DNA of 8,693 nt from an uncultured Pseudomonadota bacterium (GTDB lineage: Bacteria; Pseudomonadota; Gammaproteobacteria; Burkholderiales; Methylophilaceae). The DNA lies in contig CAINWC010000197.1 of NCBI GenBank assembly GCA_903854305.1, positions 1 to 8,693 on the forward strand. Reading direction: 5' to 3'. A program made the translations under genes and the position numbers. Below are positions 1 to 7,710 of the stretch, one piece after another (the stretch's first letter is position 1; every line of letters begins with the position of its first letter). The notes beneath the pieces are model-generated. The model had not been told where the DNA came from, ran no database searches, and was given only the letters and a program-made list of their open reading frames with translations.

Positions 1-70
1 GGCAAGGCCGATGAGGAGGATGTTGTTTTTTAGTGTGTTAGGAATAATGCTGCAAGAATGTAGATAACAC
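1..70. other. Unassigned window edge downstream of fliE; possible tail of a convergent gene
   Basis: These bases follow the fliE stop codon on the minus strand and reach the window edge. Two plus-strand frames are open from the edge: one ends with a TAG at 31-33 after ten codons (acidic tail ending DEEDVVF), the other ends with a TAA at 65-67. Either could be the C-terminus of a gene that meets fliE tail to tail, but nothing identifies it. On the minus strand there is no ATG in this stretch, so a following gene in the fliE direction does not clearly start here. No convincing terminator hairpin is visible. Confidence 0.2.
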
Positions 71-433
71 CTAGACTTGCATATTCATAATATCGTGATA
101 GGCAGACACTAACTTATTACGCACCTGTACTGTCGCCTGAAACGAAATGTTGGCTTTTTGCCCAGCAATCATCACGTCAGATAAGCTCACGCTGTCGTCA
201 CCCATAGCAAAATTCTTGCCTAGTTTTTCTGCCTCGACTTGGCTTTGATTCACTGAATTAAGTGATGCTTTCAGTGCTTCAGAAAAGTCAATTTTACCGG
301 TGCTTTGCGTTTTCTGTACGCCAGCTGCTGCCGCTAATCCGCCAATCGCATCCGTTTGCGGACGTTGAGCAGAAGCCTTTAGCTGTGCGAGCATAGATTC
401 TATGCGGCTTGAATCAATTCCACCTGCCATCAT
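71..433 (-). CDS. fliE: Flagellar hook-basal body complex protein FliE
   Basis: FliE is a small exported basal-body protein that sits between the MS ring (FliF) and the proximal rod, and it is among the first substrates of the flagellar type III secretion system. The 120-residue product carries the family's conserved C-terminal half: VSLSDVMIAGQKANISFQ at about residues 82-99, then a TVQVRNKLVSAYHDIMNMQV tail. This tail is helical and resembles those of rod proteins. The N-terminal 40 residues are Ala/Gln/Gly-rich and variable, and there is no cleavable signal peptide, as expected for a type III substrate. Two adjacent ATG codons open the gene. The first (433) lies 6 bases after a GGAGG ribosome binding site (complement of 440-444), the second 9 bases after it, so either may be used. 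The gene is transcribed away from fliF, as in enteric bacteria where fliE is a separate unit. Length is slightly above the usual 100-110 residues. Confidence 0.96.
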   Translation of the reverse strand: MMAGGIDSSRIESMLAQLKASAQRPQTDAIGGLAAAAGVQKTQSTGKIDFSEALKASLNSVNQSQVEAEKLGKNFAMGDDSVSLSDVMIAGQKANISFQATVQVRNKLVSAYHDIMNMQV

Positions 434-643
434 GGTTTACCTCCAATTCATCTTGATCATATTTAGTCGCCAGCTTGCTTGAATTTACCCCACTAAATTA
501 ATAGGCATCAACAAACCGAAAGCTGACCATTGCTAATTTACCACTACTAAACAATCGCGAGTGTTCAAATAGGCCGATGAAAATTGCTCTATTCTAAAGT
601 TTAAAAATGCTGGCAATCCGCATAATGGTATCCAATAGGTCAA

Positions 644-678
644 TGAATAGTTTTTATCAATTATTCAGCATTAAAAAC
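644..678. repeat. Two interleaved inverted repeats upstream of fliF
   Basis: TGAATA at 644-649 is the reverse complement of TATTCA at 662-667. GTTTTTA at 650-656, directly adjacent to the first arm, is the reverse complement of TAAAAAC at 672-678. The arms alternate (a-b-a'-b'), so they cannot both form simple nested hairpins. They lie just upstream of the candidate sigma-54 site. They could be parts of a binding site for a dimeric regulator, but AT-rich repeats of 6-7 bases can also arise by chance. Confidence 0.3.
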
Positions 679-679
679 G

Positions 680-695
680 TGGTGATTGGTGTGCT
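680..695 (+). promoter_or_regulatory. Weak sigma-54-like promoter candidate for fliF
   Basis: TGGTGATTGGTGTGCT has the invariant GG (681-682) and GC (693-694) at the 12-base offset of sigma-54 promoters, plus the T before GG and the TGCT end. Most other consensus positions (TGGCACG, TTGC) do not match. Geometry is favourable: transcription would start near 706, leaving a short leader that keeps the GGAG at 717-720. Early flagellar genes depend on sigma-54 in many polar flagellates, but not in all betaproteobacteria, so this is only a candidate. Confidence 0.25.
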
Positions 696-727
696 GACAT
701 TGCAGTGCATAAAATTGGAGAAACACT

Positions 728-2392
728 ATGGCAGCAGGTAATAACGCCGCCTTAACAAATGACGGTGGGTTGGGTTCAATGTCTCAAATGGGCAATAAAT
801 TACTCTTAGTAGCAGGTGCCGCTGCAGTCATTGCAGTGATGGCAGTGTTTTGGTTATGGAGCCAACAGCCAGATTACCGCGTGCTATTTTCAAACTTCAC
901 CGATAAAGATGGTGGTGCGATTGTTGCTGCGTTAGAAAAAATGAATGTACCTTATAAATTTTCTGATAGCGGCACGGCGATTTTGGTACCAGCAGCACAA
1001 GTACACCAAGCACGTTTGAAATTGGCTGCTGATGGCTTGCCTAAAGGCGGCAATATAGGTTTTGAAATATTAGAAAATCAAAAATTCGGTGTTTCACAAT
1101 TTGTAGAGCAGGTTAATTTTCAGCGCGCATTAGAAGGTGAATTAGAACGTAGCATTCAGTCAATTGGTGCGGTTGAAGTTGCCAGAATCCATCTGGCCAT
1201 TCCTAAAGCATCAGTATTTGTTCGGGATCAACAAAAACCAACCGCCTCAGTGTTGTTGAATTTGCGTGCGGGACGTAGCTTAGATGCGCAGCAGGTAGGC
1301 GCCGTGGTGCATTTGGTGGCGAGTAGCGTGCCTGATTTACCTGCGGCTAATGTGACGGTGGTTGACCAAAACGGTAATCTACTTTCTGATACTTCTAAAA
1401 AAATGGGCGCTAATAACCTAGACCCTACCCAAATCAAGTATATCGATGACATTCAACAGAGCATCATAAAACGCGTTGAATCTATTATTTCGCCTATTGT
1501 TGGTGCTAAGAACGTACGTGCAGAAGCGAGTGCAGAAATTGATTTTTCAAGCGTGGAGCAGGCAGCAGAAACCTATAAACCGAATCAAAAACCTGATGAT
1601 GTTACGATACGTAGCTTGCAAAGCAATGAATCTAAAACCAGTAATGGTGGCGCTGCAACTGGCGTGCCAGGGGCATTATCTAACCAACCGCCAGCGGCTG
1701 CAACTGCGCCTATTACAACGCCACCAGTAGCTGCTGCTACACCTGGAACGCCCGGTACGACACCAGTTGTGGTTGATACAACCCCTGTGAATAGCCAAAA
1801 GAATATGACAACCAATTACGAGGTTGATAAAACGGTACGTTATGTTCAGCAAGCGATGGGTGGAATCAAGCGTTTAAATGTTGCGGTGGTAGTGAACAAC
1901 ATGCCTGTGGTGGATAAAGCAGGAAAAACAACGTATAGGCCGCTGACCGCCGCTGAAAAAACACAAATCAATGACCTTGCTCAGCAAGCGATGGGCTTTA
2001 ATAAAGAGCGTGGCGACTCACTCACTGTAGTGAATAGCTCATTTGCTGGCGAGCCTGTTGAAATAATACCTGTAGTGCCACTCTGGAAAAGTGCTGAAAT
2101 AATCGAGTATGGTAAAGATGCTTTGCGCTTTCTTGTGGGTATCGTGGTGTTGCTCTTGATTTACAAACGCGCTCTTAGCCCAATGCTAAAAAAGTTAATG
2201 ACACCCGCACCTAAATTACTCAGTGCACCAGCTGAGGGTAACGATGCTGTCGTAAGTTTGAGTGGCGAGCAGCCAAAAGCAATAGCTGGAACAGGCTATG
2301 ACCAAAGTTTAGAGGCGGCTAAGCAGCTAGCCAAAGATAACCCGAGAATGGTTGCAAGCGTTGTGGCAAATTGGACTAATGGGAATGAGTAG
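728..2392 (+). CDS. fliF: Flagellar MS-ring protein FliF
   Basis: FliF oligomerises in the inner membrane into the MS ring, the base on which rotor, export gate and rod are assembled. The 554-residue length is usual for the family. Visible layout: a short cytoplasmic N-terminus; membrane helix 1 at about residues 24-44; the periplasmic YscJ/FliF ring-building region (about 46-225, including DGLPKGGNIGFE and the LERSI segment); a second periplasmic region interrupted by a Pro/Ala/Thr-rich stretch at about 306-355; membrane helix 2 at about 465-480; and a cytoplasmic tail. The tail ends in a helix (AAKQLAKDNPRMVASVVANW), matching the FliG-binding end of FliF. The ATG at 728 has GGAG at 717-720. 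fliG follows after 5 bases, consistent with coupled synthesis of these two directly interacting proteins. I see no frameshift or truncation. Confidence 0.98.
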   Translation: MAAGNNAALTNDGGLGSMSQMGNKLLLVAGAAAVIAVMAVFWLWSQQPDYRVLFSNFTDKDGGAIVAALEKMNVPYKFSDSGTAILVPAAQVHQARLKLAADGLPKGGNIGFEILENQKFGVSQFVEQVNFQRALEGELERSIQSIGAVEVARIHLAIPKASVFVRDQQKPTASVLLNLRAGRSLDAQQVGAVVHLVASSVPDLPAANVTVVDQNGNLLSDTSKKMGANNLDPTQIKYIDDIQQSIIKRVESIISPIVGAKNVRAEASAEIDFSSVEQAAETYKPNQKPDDVTIRSLQSNESKTSNGGAATGVPGALSNQPPAAATAPITTPPVAAATPGTPGTTPVVVDTTPVNSQKNMTTNYEVDKTVRYVQQAMGGIKRLNVAVVVNNMPVVDKAGKTTYRPLTAAEKTQINDLAQQAMGFNKERGDSLTVVNSSFAGEPVEIIPVVPLWKSAEIIEYGKDALRFLVGIVVLLLIYKRALSPMLKKLMTPAPKLLSAPAEGNDAVVSLSGEQPKAIAGTGYDQSLEAAKQLAKDNPRMVASVVANWTNGNE

Positions 2393-2397
2393 CGAAA

Positions 2398-3396
2398 ATG
2401 AGTGATGCTGGTGTAATGAGAAGTGCCATTTTGATGCTTGCACTAGGTGCAGACGAAGCTGCGGAAGTGATGAAATTCCTTAGCCCGAAAGAAGTGCAGA
2501 AGCTCGGTTCAGCGATGGCAACCATGAAGTCTGTAGGTCGTGAGCAGGTGGGAACCGTGGTCACTGAGTTTTTGACGGAGGCAGGCTTAAGTAGTGATTT
2601 TGGCCTGGATTCTGATGAGTATATCCGTTCTGTGTTGACTAAGGCACTGGGTGAAGATAAAGCTTCTGGTCTGCTTAACCGAATATTGCAATCACGTGAT
2701 GCCAGCGGTATTGAAAGCCTGAAATGGATGGATGCGCCTACGGTTTCTGAGTTCATCAAGAACGAGCATCCACAAATCATTGCAACCATACTGGTGCATT
2801 TAGAGCCAGATCAAGCCTCAGAGATTATTGGTTATTTCCCTGATCGTTTGCGTCAAGACGTGATGCTACGCATTGCAACACTTGATGGCGTTAAACCTAT
2901 TGCCTTGCGTGAGTTGAATGATGTAATGACTAAATTGCTGACAGGCAATGAGAATCTTAAAAAGCAAACCATGGGTGGCATTAAAGTGGCGGCCAATATC
3001 ATGAACTTTATGAGTGGCGATAACGAGGCCATCATCATGGAGGGCTTGAAAAATTACGATGATGACATGGCACAGAAGATCATGGATGAGATGTTTGTGT
3101 TCGATAACATTATCGATATTGATGATAAAGGCATCCAGGTCATTCTGCGTGAAGTGCAGTCTGAAATGCTGATTGTGGCGCTTAAAGGCACTACCGAGGA
3201 AATGCGCGACAAAATTTTCAAGAATATGTCATCTCGTGCGGCTGAAATGATGAAAGAAGATTTGGAGTCTAAAGGCCCCGTCAAACTTTCTGAAGTTGAG
3301 TCTCAACAAAAACAAATTCTGCAAATTGTACGAAGGTTGTCTGACGAAGGCCAGATACAGCTTGCTGGCAAAGGCGGCGATGACCAGTATGTATAA
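2398..3396 (+). CDS. fliG: Flagellar motor switch protein FliG
   Basis: FliG is the rotor protein that couples stator ion flow to rotation. It binds FliF through its N-terminal domain, FliM through its middle domain, and the MotA-type stator through its C-terminal domain. The 332-residue product is full length. Visible landmarks are the EHPQ motif at residues 123-126 (FliM contact), the Gly-Gly linker region around TMGG (191-194), the MFVF motif at 232-235 in the C-terminal part, and the torque helix. Charged positions known to matter in E. coli FliG are kept in kind: K263, R280, E287-D288 and K296. The two substitutions relative to E. coli (Glu for Asp at 287, Lys for Arg at 296) preserve charge. 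The start lies 5 bases after the fliF stop, with only a poor Shine-Dalgarno match in the end of fliF, so translational coupling is likely. Confidence 0.98.
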   Translation: MSDAGVMRSAILMLALGADEAAEVMKFLSPKEVQKLGSAMATMKSVGREQVGTVVTEFLTEAGLSSDFGLDSDEYIRSVLTKALGEDKASGLLNRILQSRDASGIESLKWMDAPTVSEFIKNEHPQIIATILVHLEPDQASEIIGYFPDRLRQDVMLRIATLDGVKPIALRELNDVMTKLLTGNENLKKQTMGGIKVAANIMNFMSGDNEAIIMEGLKNYDDDMAQKIMDEMFVFDNIIDIDDKGIQVILREVQSEMLIVALKGTTEEMRDKIFKNMSSRAAEMMKEDLESKGPVKLSEVESQQKQILQIVRRLSDEGQIQLAGKGGDDQYV

Positions 3397-3407
3397 AGGC
3401 GCTCAAA

Positions 3408-4064
3408 ATGACTAGTATGGTGATTCCCAAAGAGCAGCAAACTGCCTATGAAAGATGGGAAATGTCTTCATTTTCTGAAGCTAATGCTGGCGTAAGTGTT
3501 AGCAAGCCTAAGCATAAGGAAGCTGCCGTTTCTACGGATAAGATCGCTGAGATTTTTGAAAAGGTACGTAAAGAAGCTTTTGCAAAAGGGATGCAAGATG
3601 GCTTTGCGGCCGGCATGGTAAAGGCTAAGGAATATGCACAGGAAGATAAGAAAAGTTTCCTTAAACTGATGGAATCTTTCAGCAATGCGCTTGAGCAGTC
3701 TGACGAACAGATTGCCGATGATGCGTTGTCGTTAGCGCTTGAAATCGCAAAAGCCATGCTTAAAGTAAAGCTGGACATAGATAACACCGTGGTTTTACCT
3801 GTGGTGATGGATGCGATTCATTATCTGCCGTATGTGCAGAAGCCCGCTAGAATTTTAGTGCATCATGACGATGCGCAGATCTTGCGTGAATACTTAGCGG
3901 AAGAAATTGCCAGCCAACATTGGCAGATTCAGGAAGATAACAATATTGAGCGGGGCGGTTGCTTAGTTGAAACTGGTGCTAACCAGATTGATGCGACCAA
4001 CGAAGTGCGTTGGAAAAGAATCAGCGATGCTTTAGCGCAAAATAGCAATTGGTTATTGCCATGA
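3408..4064 (+). CDS. fliH: Flagellar export apparatus protein FliH, ATPase regulator
   Basis: FliH is the peripheral stalk-like partner of the export ATPase FliI. As a dimer it restrains the ATPase and tethers it to the C ring and export gate. The 218-residue product has the expected three parts. The N-terminus contains a Trp (W17, in YERWEM), matching the Trp region by which FliH docks to FlhA/FliN in Salmonella. Next comes a helical region with consecutive GxxxG spacing (G61, G65, G69), a hallmark of FliH. The C-terminal domain shared with YscL and F-ATPase delta carries the conserved [10 protein letters not shown] segment (181-190) and a late RWKRI. The ATG at 3408 follows the fliG stop by 11 bases, with AAGG at 3396-3399. 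A second in-frame ATG at 3417 is possible but has less support. Its last codon overlaps the fliI start (ATGA). Confidence 0.95.
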   Translation: MTSMVIPKEQQTAYERWEMSSFSEANAGVSVSKPKHKEAAVSTDKIAEIFEKVRKEAFAKGMQDGFAAGMVKAKEYAQEDKKSFLKLMESFSNALEQSDEQIADDALSLALEIAKAMLKVKLDIDNTVVLPVVMDAIHYLPYVQKPARILVHHDDAQILREYLAEEIASQHWQIQEDNNIERGGCLVETGANQIDATNEVRWKRISDALAQNSNWLLP

Positions 4065-5581
4065 TTCAGGCTAGCCTAAATCCTCTTGATCTTGAACAGC
4101 CAAGCCCTGAACAGCAGGGTCTTGGAAATCAACAGCTTGAAGATCAAAGCTTGAATCTAGCAAAAGTAGATCAAAAAAATATACACCAGCAGCGTTGGCA
4201 CGATCATATTCGCGATTGCAAAGAGATTTTGCGCTTAGTAGAGCCGCTTGAGATTGCAGGGCGTATTACTAAATTAACGGGTCTGGTCATGGAGGCTGCA
4301 GGTATTAAGTTGCCGATAGGTAGCGCCTGCTATGTGCCGCTGGGCGAAGGGAGGCGCGTTGAAGCTGAAGTGGTGGGTTTTGATGGTGAACGCTTGTTGT
4401 TAATGCCGCAAAGCAGTGTAGATGGCGTGATGCCTGGCGCTAAAGTATTTGCCTTAGAGGTTGCTGAAGCCTTACCAAAACCGCACCATGGTCAACCGCC
4501 GCGTAGAAGAGGAACAGACCGTGCGCGCCATTTGCCAGTGGGCGTTGCTTTGCTCGGTCGGGTTGTTGATGGCGCAGGTAATCCGCTAGATGATCTTGGT
4601 AAAATTGATGCTACACAAAGTTCACCTTTAAATTCACGACCGATGAATCCGCTCATGCGTGCACCGATTGAGGAGATTCTCGATGTCGGCGTAAGAGCAA
4701 TCAATAGCATGCTCACTGTTGGTCGCGGTCAGCGTATGGGTTTGTTTGCAGGTTCTGGTGTAGGTAAAAGTGTGCTGCTTGGCATGATGGCGCGCTACAC
4801 CACTGCCGATGTGATTGTGGTTGGCCTGATTGGCGAACGTGGTCGTGAAGTTAAAGAGTTTATCGAACAGATTTTAGGCCCAGAAGGTTTAGCGCGCTCT
4901 GTTGTGGTGGCTGCCCCAGCCGACGCGCCAGCATTGATGCGTCTGCAAGGTGCTAATTACGCGACTGCTATTGCCGAAAATTTTCGTAATGAAGGTAAAA
5001 ATGTACTGCTGATTATGGATTCATTAACACGTTATGCGATGGCACAACGTGAAATTGCCTTGGCGATTGGTGAGCCACCTGCAACTAAAGGTTATCCGCC
5101 ATCAGTATTTGCTAAGTTGCCAGCATTGGTCGAACGGGTAGGTAACGGTAAGCGTGGTGAAGGTTCAATTACGGCCTTTTACACAGTACTTACCGAGGGC
5201 GATGATCAGCAAGATCCAATCGCAGATGCGGCACGCGCCATTTTAGATGGTCATATTGTTTTAAGCCGTAGCTTGGCTGAGAGTGGGCATTATCCTGCCA
5301 TTGATATAGAGCAATCAATTAGCCGTGCTATGCACAATATTACTAGTCCAGAGCATCAAAAACTTGCGCGCAAGCTAAAGCAACTTAATTCACGTTATAT
5401 GCGCAGTGTAGATTTAATCAATGTAGGTGCTTATGAAGCTGGCAGTGATGCTGTGCTAGATCAGGCGATTGCTAGACATGACGATATAGATGCATTTTTG
5501 CAGCAGGATATTTTAGAGCGGTCAGGGGTGGATGAAAGTTTGTATCATCTGGCTCATGTGCTTGATGGACTTGCGCTTTAA
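4061..5581 (+). CDS. fliI: Flagellum-specific ATP synthase/export ATPase FliI
   Basis: FliI is the hexameric ATPase of flagellar type III export, related to the F1 beta subunit; it helps release substrates from chaperones at the export gate. The 506-residue product shows Walker A GSGVGKS at 231-237, GERGREV at 258-264, and Walker B ending in MDS with Asp320. The downstream [13 protein letters not shown] (338-350) and [19 protein letters not shown] (385-403) are also conserved. A basic, Pro-rich segment ([10 protein letters not shown], about 147-156) links the N-terminal barrel to the ATPase domain. I chose the ATG at 4061, which overlaps the fliH stop as ATGA and implies coupled translation. 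A TTG four codons upstream also keeps the frame open but is less likely. The N-terminus carries roughly 40 more residues, rich in Gln and Leu, than enteric FliI before the conserved [15 protein letters not shown] (67-81). Confidence 0.97.
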   Translation: MIQASLNPLDLEQPSPEQQGLGNQQLEDQSLNLAKVDQKNIHQQRWHDHIRDCKEILRLVEPLEIAGRITKLTGLVMEAAGIKLPIGSACYVPLGEGRRVEAEVVGFDGERLLLMPQSSVDGVMPGAKVFALEVAEALPKPHHGQPPRRRGTDRARHLPVGVALLGRVVDGAGNPLDDLGKIDATQSSPLNSRPMNPLMRAPIEEILDVGVRAINSMLTVGRGQRMGLFAGSGVGKSVLLGMMARYTTADVIVVGLIGERGREVKEFIEQILGPEGLARSVVVAAPADAPALMRLQGANYATAIAENFRNEGKNVLLIMDSLTRYAMAQREIALAIGEPPATKGYPPSVFAKLPALVERVGNGKRGEGSITAFYTVLTEGDDQQDPIADAARAILDGHIVLSRSLAESGHYPAIDIEQSISRAMHNITSPEHQKLARKLKQLNSRYMRSVDLINVGAYEAGSDAVLDQAIARHDDIDAFLQQDILERSGVDESLYHLAHVLDGLAL

Positions 5582-5646
5582 TCGCAGGTGTATTTACGTT
5601 GATGAATTTAGTAGGTAATCGTTACAAATAGAAAGTTGGAGGCAAT

Positions 5647-6096
5647 ATGGCGACTCAGGCAAACAATGTGTTGAAAATGTTAAAAGAGATTGCGGCTAAG
5701 GAAGTTGATTTGGCTGCAGAGGCCTTAGCGCACGCGATGAAAGCGGCCAGTGAAGCGCAGACTAAGTATGAGATGCTACTTGAGTATCGGCAGGACTACG
5801 TAAAGAATCTCAATAAAATTTTAGAAGCTGGCATGGGTGCTGAAGCGTATCAAAACTTTCAGAATTTTTTCAAAAAATTAGATCAGGCCATTGCTGGGCA
5901 GCAGGACGTGGTAGAAATGACCAAGCAGCAAGTCACAATACAGCGACAACTCTGGCAGGAAAGCCAACGTAAAAAACTATCTTACGAGGTGTTGTCACAA
6001 CGCTCTGATAAACGCGAGTTAAAAGTCGAACAAAAGAAAGACCAGAAAATGATGGATGAATTTGCGATGCGCATCAGCCGAACTAAGCATGTGTAG
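5647..6096 (+). CDS. fliJ: Flagellar export protein FliJ
   Basis: FliJ is a small helical protein resembling the gamma stalk of F1-ATPase. It inserts in the FliI hexamer, contacts FlhA, and helps recycle export chaperones. The 149-residue product is almost entirely predicted helix, rich in Ala, Gln, Lys and Glu and free of Pro, as expected for a two-helix antiparallel coiled coil. The YQNFQNFFKKLDQAI segment (69-83), the Trp at 103 and the charged KRELKVEQKKDQKMMDEFA tail (122-140) fit the FliJ family. A strong GGAGG at 5638-5642 lies only 4 bases before the ATG, a rather short spacing. A 65-base gap separates it from fliI, longer than the other junctions of the export-ATPase genes. The call rests strongly on position between fliI and fliK, since FliJ sequences diverge quickly. 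Confidence 0.93.
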   Translation: MATQANNVLKMLKEIAAKEVDLAAEALAHAMKAASEAQTKYEMLLEYRQDYVKNLNKILEAGMGAEAYQNFQNFFKKLDQAIAGQQDVVEMTKQQVTIQRQLWQESQRKKLSYEVLSQRSDKRELKVEQKKDQKMMDEFAMRISRTKHV

Positions 6097-6172
6097 ATTA
6101 ACCATTGATACGAAATTAATGTTGAGCGCGTGCTTTTCAATTAGAAATAGTTAACACCTGGAGTTGAGCATC

Positions 6173-7510
6173 ATGCAGAACTTATCATTACAGAACACAC
6201 AAAATACACCGCTCAGCAAGATGACAGATGCTGCGAATAAAACCAGTTCAAGTGCCGATATTGCTACTTCGACTGAGCGTAATTCACCATTTCAGATGAT
6301 GCTGAATAAGCAGGTGCAGGCGCAACAAGCACCGGCTAAACAAACTGAAGTTAAGCCAGCGGAAAAAGATCATCAAGATACCGTTGCACCAGGCGTGGTT
6401 GAGACTAAAGGTAAGCCGAAAGTCAGTAATCAGGCAGTTTCGACCGCTAATAATAAAAAAATTAATGATAAAAGTGTCAATGCTAAAGTTGATTCTGCGG
6501 ACAATGCTAGCGCTACTTTGAATGATCAAGTAACGCTTGATCCTAAAGACTTACTTAAAATTAAGGTTGATGCAGACGCTAAAGCTAGTGATGCTCCCGT
6601 TAATAAGTCTGATAGCAATGGGAGCGATTTAACCGCTACACCATTAGCATCTGCAATCAATGTCATTCCGCTCGTGAATACGCAAGCAGCTTCACTGACT
6701 GCAAATACGGCAACACAGTCAGTATTATCGAGCGATGCAACAACGCAAGCGCAGCGTAATCTTGATGCGGTGTTAGGTCATGCATTGCAACAAAGTAAAG
6801 CTGCCAATCTGGCCGATGTTGGCACTCAAGGCGTTCAAGCCGCGGCTGATGCAAAAGCACCGGCAGACCAAAATAACTGGTTAGAAGCAATGTTACCCAG
6901 CGCAGCTAGACAAGCGGTAGGGGATGAGTCTGCCAATGCCAAATTAATACTTAATGCGATGAAAGACGGTGCTGCAAAAGAGGTTTCTGGTAAAGATGCC
7001 GCCATGCCAGCTAGTTATCTACCAGTGGCGCAAATGAATGCTGCCACTGCCACGCAGCAAGCAGGCAGTACAAATAGTATTAATGTTTATCCTGGAAAAA
7101 CTGGCTGGGATCAAGCAATCAGTCAGAAAGTGGTGTGGATGGTAGGCGCAGGTGAGCAATCGGCGACACTCACGCTCAATCCGCCAGATCTAGGTCCATT
7201 GCAAGTGGTAATTCATGTGCATAATGACCAAGCGAATACTACATTCATCTCTGACAACGCAGATGTGAGGCAAGCGCTGCAAGATGGCATGTCAAATCTG
7301 CGCGATAAAATGAGCGAATCTGGTATTCAATTAGGGCAGGCCAATGTGAGTTCTGGTGAACAATCACAACAGCAGTTTCAACAAGCTACGCAACAAAGCG
7401 TGGGTTCAGCGCAGCTGAATAACAACGGTAATATTTCTGTCAATGATAAAGCCGGCACTACTAATACTATCGTGCGCATTAGCAATGGTTTGGTTGATAC
7501 TTTTGCCTGA
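6173..7510 (+). CDS. fliK: Flagellar hook-length control protein FliK
   Basis: FliK is a secreted molecular ruler. Its N-terminal part senses hook length during export, and its C-terminal domain then contacts FlhB to switch the export gate from hook to filament substrates. The 445-residue product has the typical build. Residues 1 to about 300 are low-complexity, rich in Ala, Gln, Asn, Thr and Lys and without Cys. A compact C-terminal hook-length domain follows at about 312-395, with the signature LTLNPPDLGPLQVVIHV (333-349) and helices ending in LRDKMSESGIQLGQANV. A Gln-rich tail (396-408) comes next. The start chosen is the ATG at 6173, with CTGGAG at 6158-6163 spaced 9 bases away. An in-frame TTG at 6164 would extend the protein by three residues but overlaps poorly with that site. 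A 76-base gap precedes it. Confidence 0.93.
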   Translation: MQNLSLQNTQNTPLSKMTDAANKTSSSADIATSTERNSPFQMMLNKQVQAQQAPAKQTEVKPAEKDHQDTVAPGVVETKGKPKVSNQAVSTANNKKINDKSVNAKVDSADNASATLNDQVTLDPKDLLKIKVDADAKASDAPVNKSDSNGSDLTATPLASAINVIPLVNTQAASLTANTATQSVLSSDATTQAQRNLDAVLGHALQQSKAANLADVGTQGVQAAADAKAPADQNNWLEAMLPSAARQAVGDESANAKLILNAMKDGAAKEVSGKDAAMPASYLPVAQMNAATATQQAGSTNSINVYPGKTGWDQAISQKVVWMVGAGEQSATLTLNPPDLGPLQVVIHVHNDQANTTFISDNADVRQALQDGMSNLRDKMSESGIQLGQANVSSGEQSQQQFQQATQQSVGSAQLNNNGNISVNDKAGTTNTIVRISNGLVDTFA

Positions 7511-7666
7511 TCAATAGCAATAGCGTTACTATATATTCAAGCCTCACAACCAGCAGTTTCATGCGTTACGTTGGGAAGCGATAATTTAACGCCTTTTTCC
7601 CCCTCTTATCCTTGCATGTTATTCCACCGATTATTCCCATAATGTAAGTATCAAGAACTATGATGA

Positions 7667-7681
7667 TTGCCTAAAAGGCAA
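7667..7681 (+). repeat. Perfect 6-bp hairpin in the fliL leader
   Basis: TTGCCT (7667-7672) and AGGCAA (7676-7681) are perfect inverted repeats with a three-base AAA loop. They lie 34 bases upstream of the fliL ATG. No U-run follows, so this is not a normal intrinsic terminator. The 3' arm is part of AAAGGCAA, which recurs at the fliL ribosome binding site. Confidence 0.5.
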
Positions 7682-7702
7682 CTTAGCTTAAAGCTTATAT
7701 TG

Positions 7703-7710
7703 AAAGGCAA
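7703..7710 (+). promoter_or_regulatory. fliL ribosome binding site within a repeated octamer
   Basis: AAAGG at 7703-7707 is spaced 7 bases from the ATG at 7715 and decides that start over the upstream TTG at 7667. The octamer AAAGGCAA here is an exact copy of 7674-7681. The extended AGGCAAT (7705-7711) is complementary over seven bases to ATTGCCT (7666-7672), so the site could be sequestered by pairing with the upstream strand. Confidence 0.55.

Larger units (their letters stand above)
434..727. promoter_or_regulatory. Divergent fliE / fliF intergenic regulatory region
   Basis: This 294-base AT-rich stretch separates two divergent flagellar genes and must hold the start signals for both, unless promoters lie further away. 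Both ends carry clear ribosome binding sites: GGAGG for fliE (complement of 440-444) and GGAG for fliF (717-720, 7 bases before its ATG). I see no open reading frame worth calling. Promoter motifs are weak: one sigma-54-like candidate for fliF at 680-695, and nothing convincing for fliE. A sequence close to the sigma-28 -10 element (GCCGATGA, 573-580) lacks a properly spaced -35 partner. The regulatory role is inferred from position. Confidence 0.55.

Noticed and set aside
573..602. Sigma-28-like elements: GCCGATGA (573-580) and TAAAGTTT (595-602)
   Set aside because: They are in the wrong order relative to each other on the plus strand, and neither has a partner at the usual spacing.
686..715. 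Sigma-70-like TTGGTG / TAAAAT with an 18-base spacer upstream of fliF
   Set aside because: The -35 match is poor, and the implied start falls after the GGAG ribosome binding site, which would remove it from the transcript.
1228..1452. Minus-strand open frames opposite fliF, fliG, fliH, fliI, fliK and fliM
   Set aside because: They lie antisense to strongly conserved genes, resemble no family, and lack ribosome binding sites; they are shadows of the coding strand.
4049..4060. Longer fliI start at a TTG codon (4049), giving four extra residues
   Set aside because: The ATG at 4061 overlaps the fliH stop in the classical ATGA arrangement; the TTG has no ribosome binding site advantage.
5599..5628. 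Sigma-70-like pair TTGATG / TACAAA with an 18-base spacer before fliJ
   Set aside because: Four of six matches in each box is near background, and transcription would start almost on the fliJ ribosome binding site.
7573..7601. Terminator-like arrangement after fliK (GGGAA...TTCCC with inner GCG...CGC and a T run)
   Set aside because: The stem is broken by a bulge, the inner stem is only three pairs, and the T run lies inside the structure, not after it.
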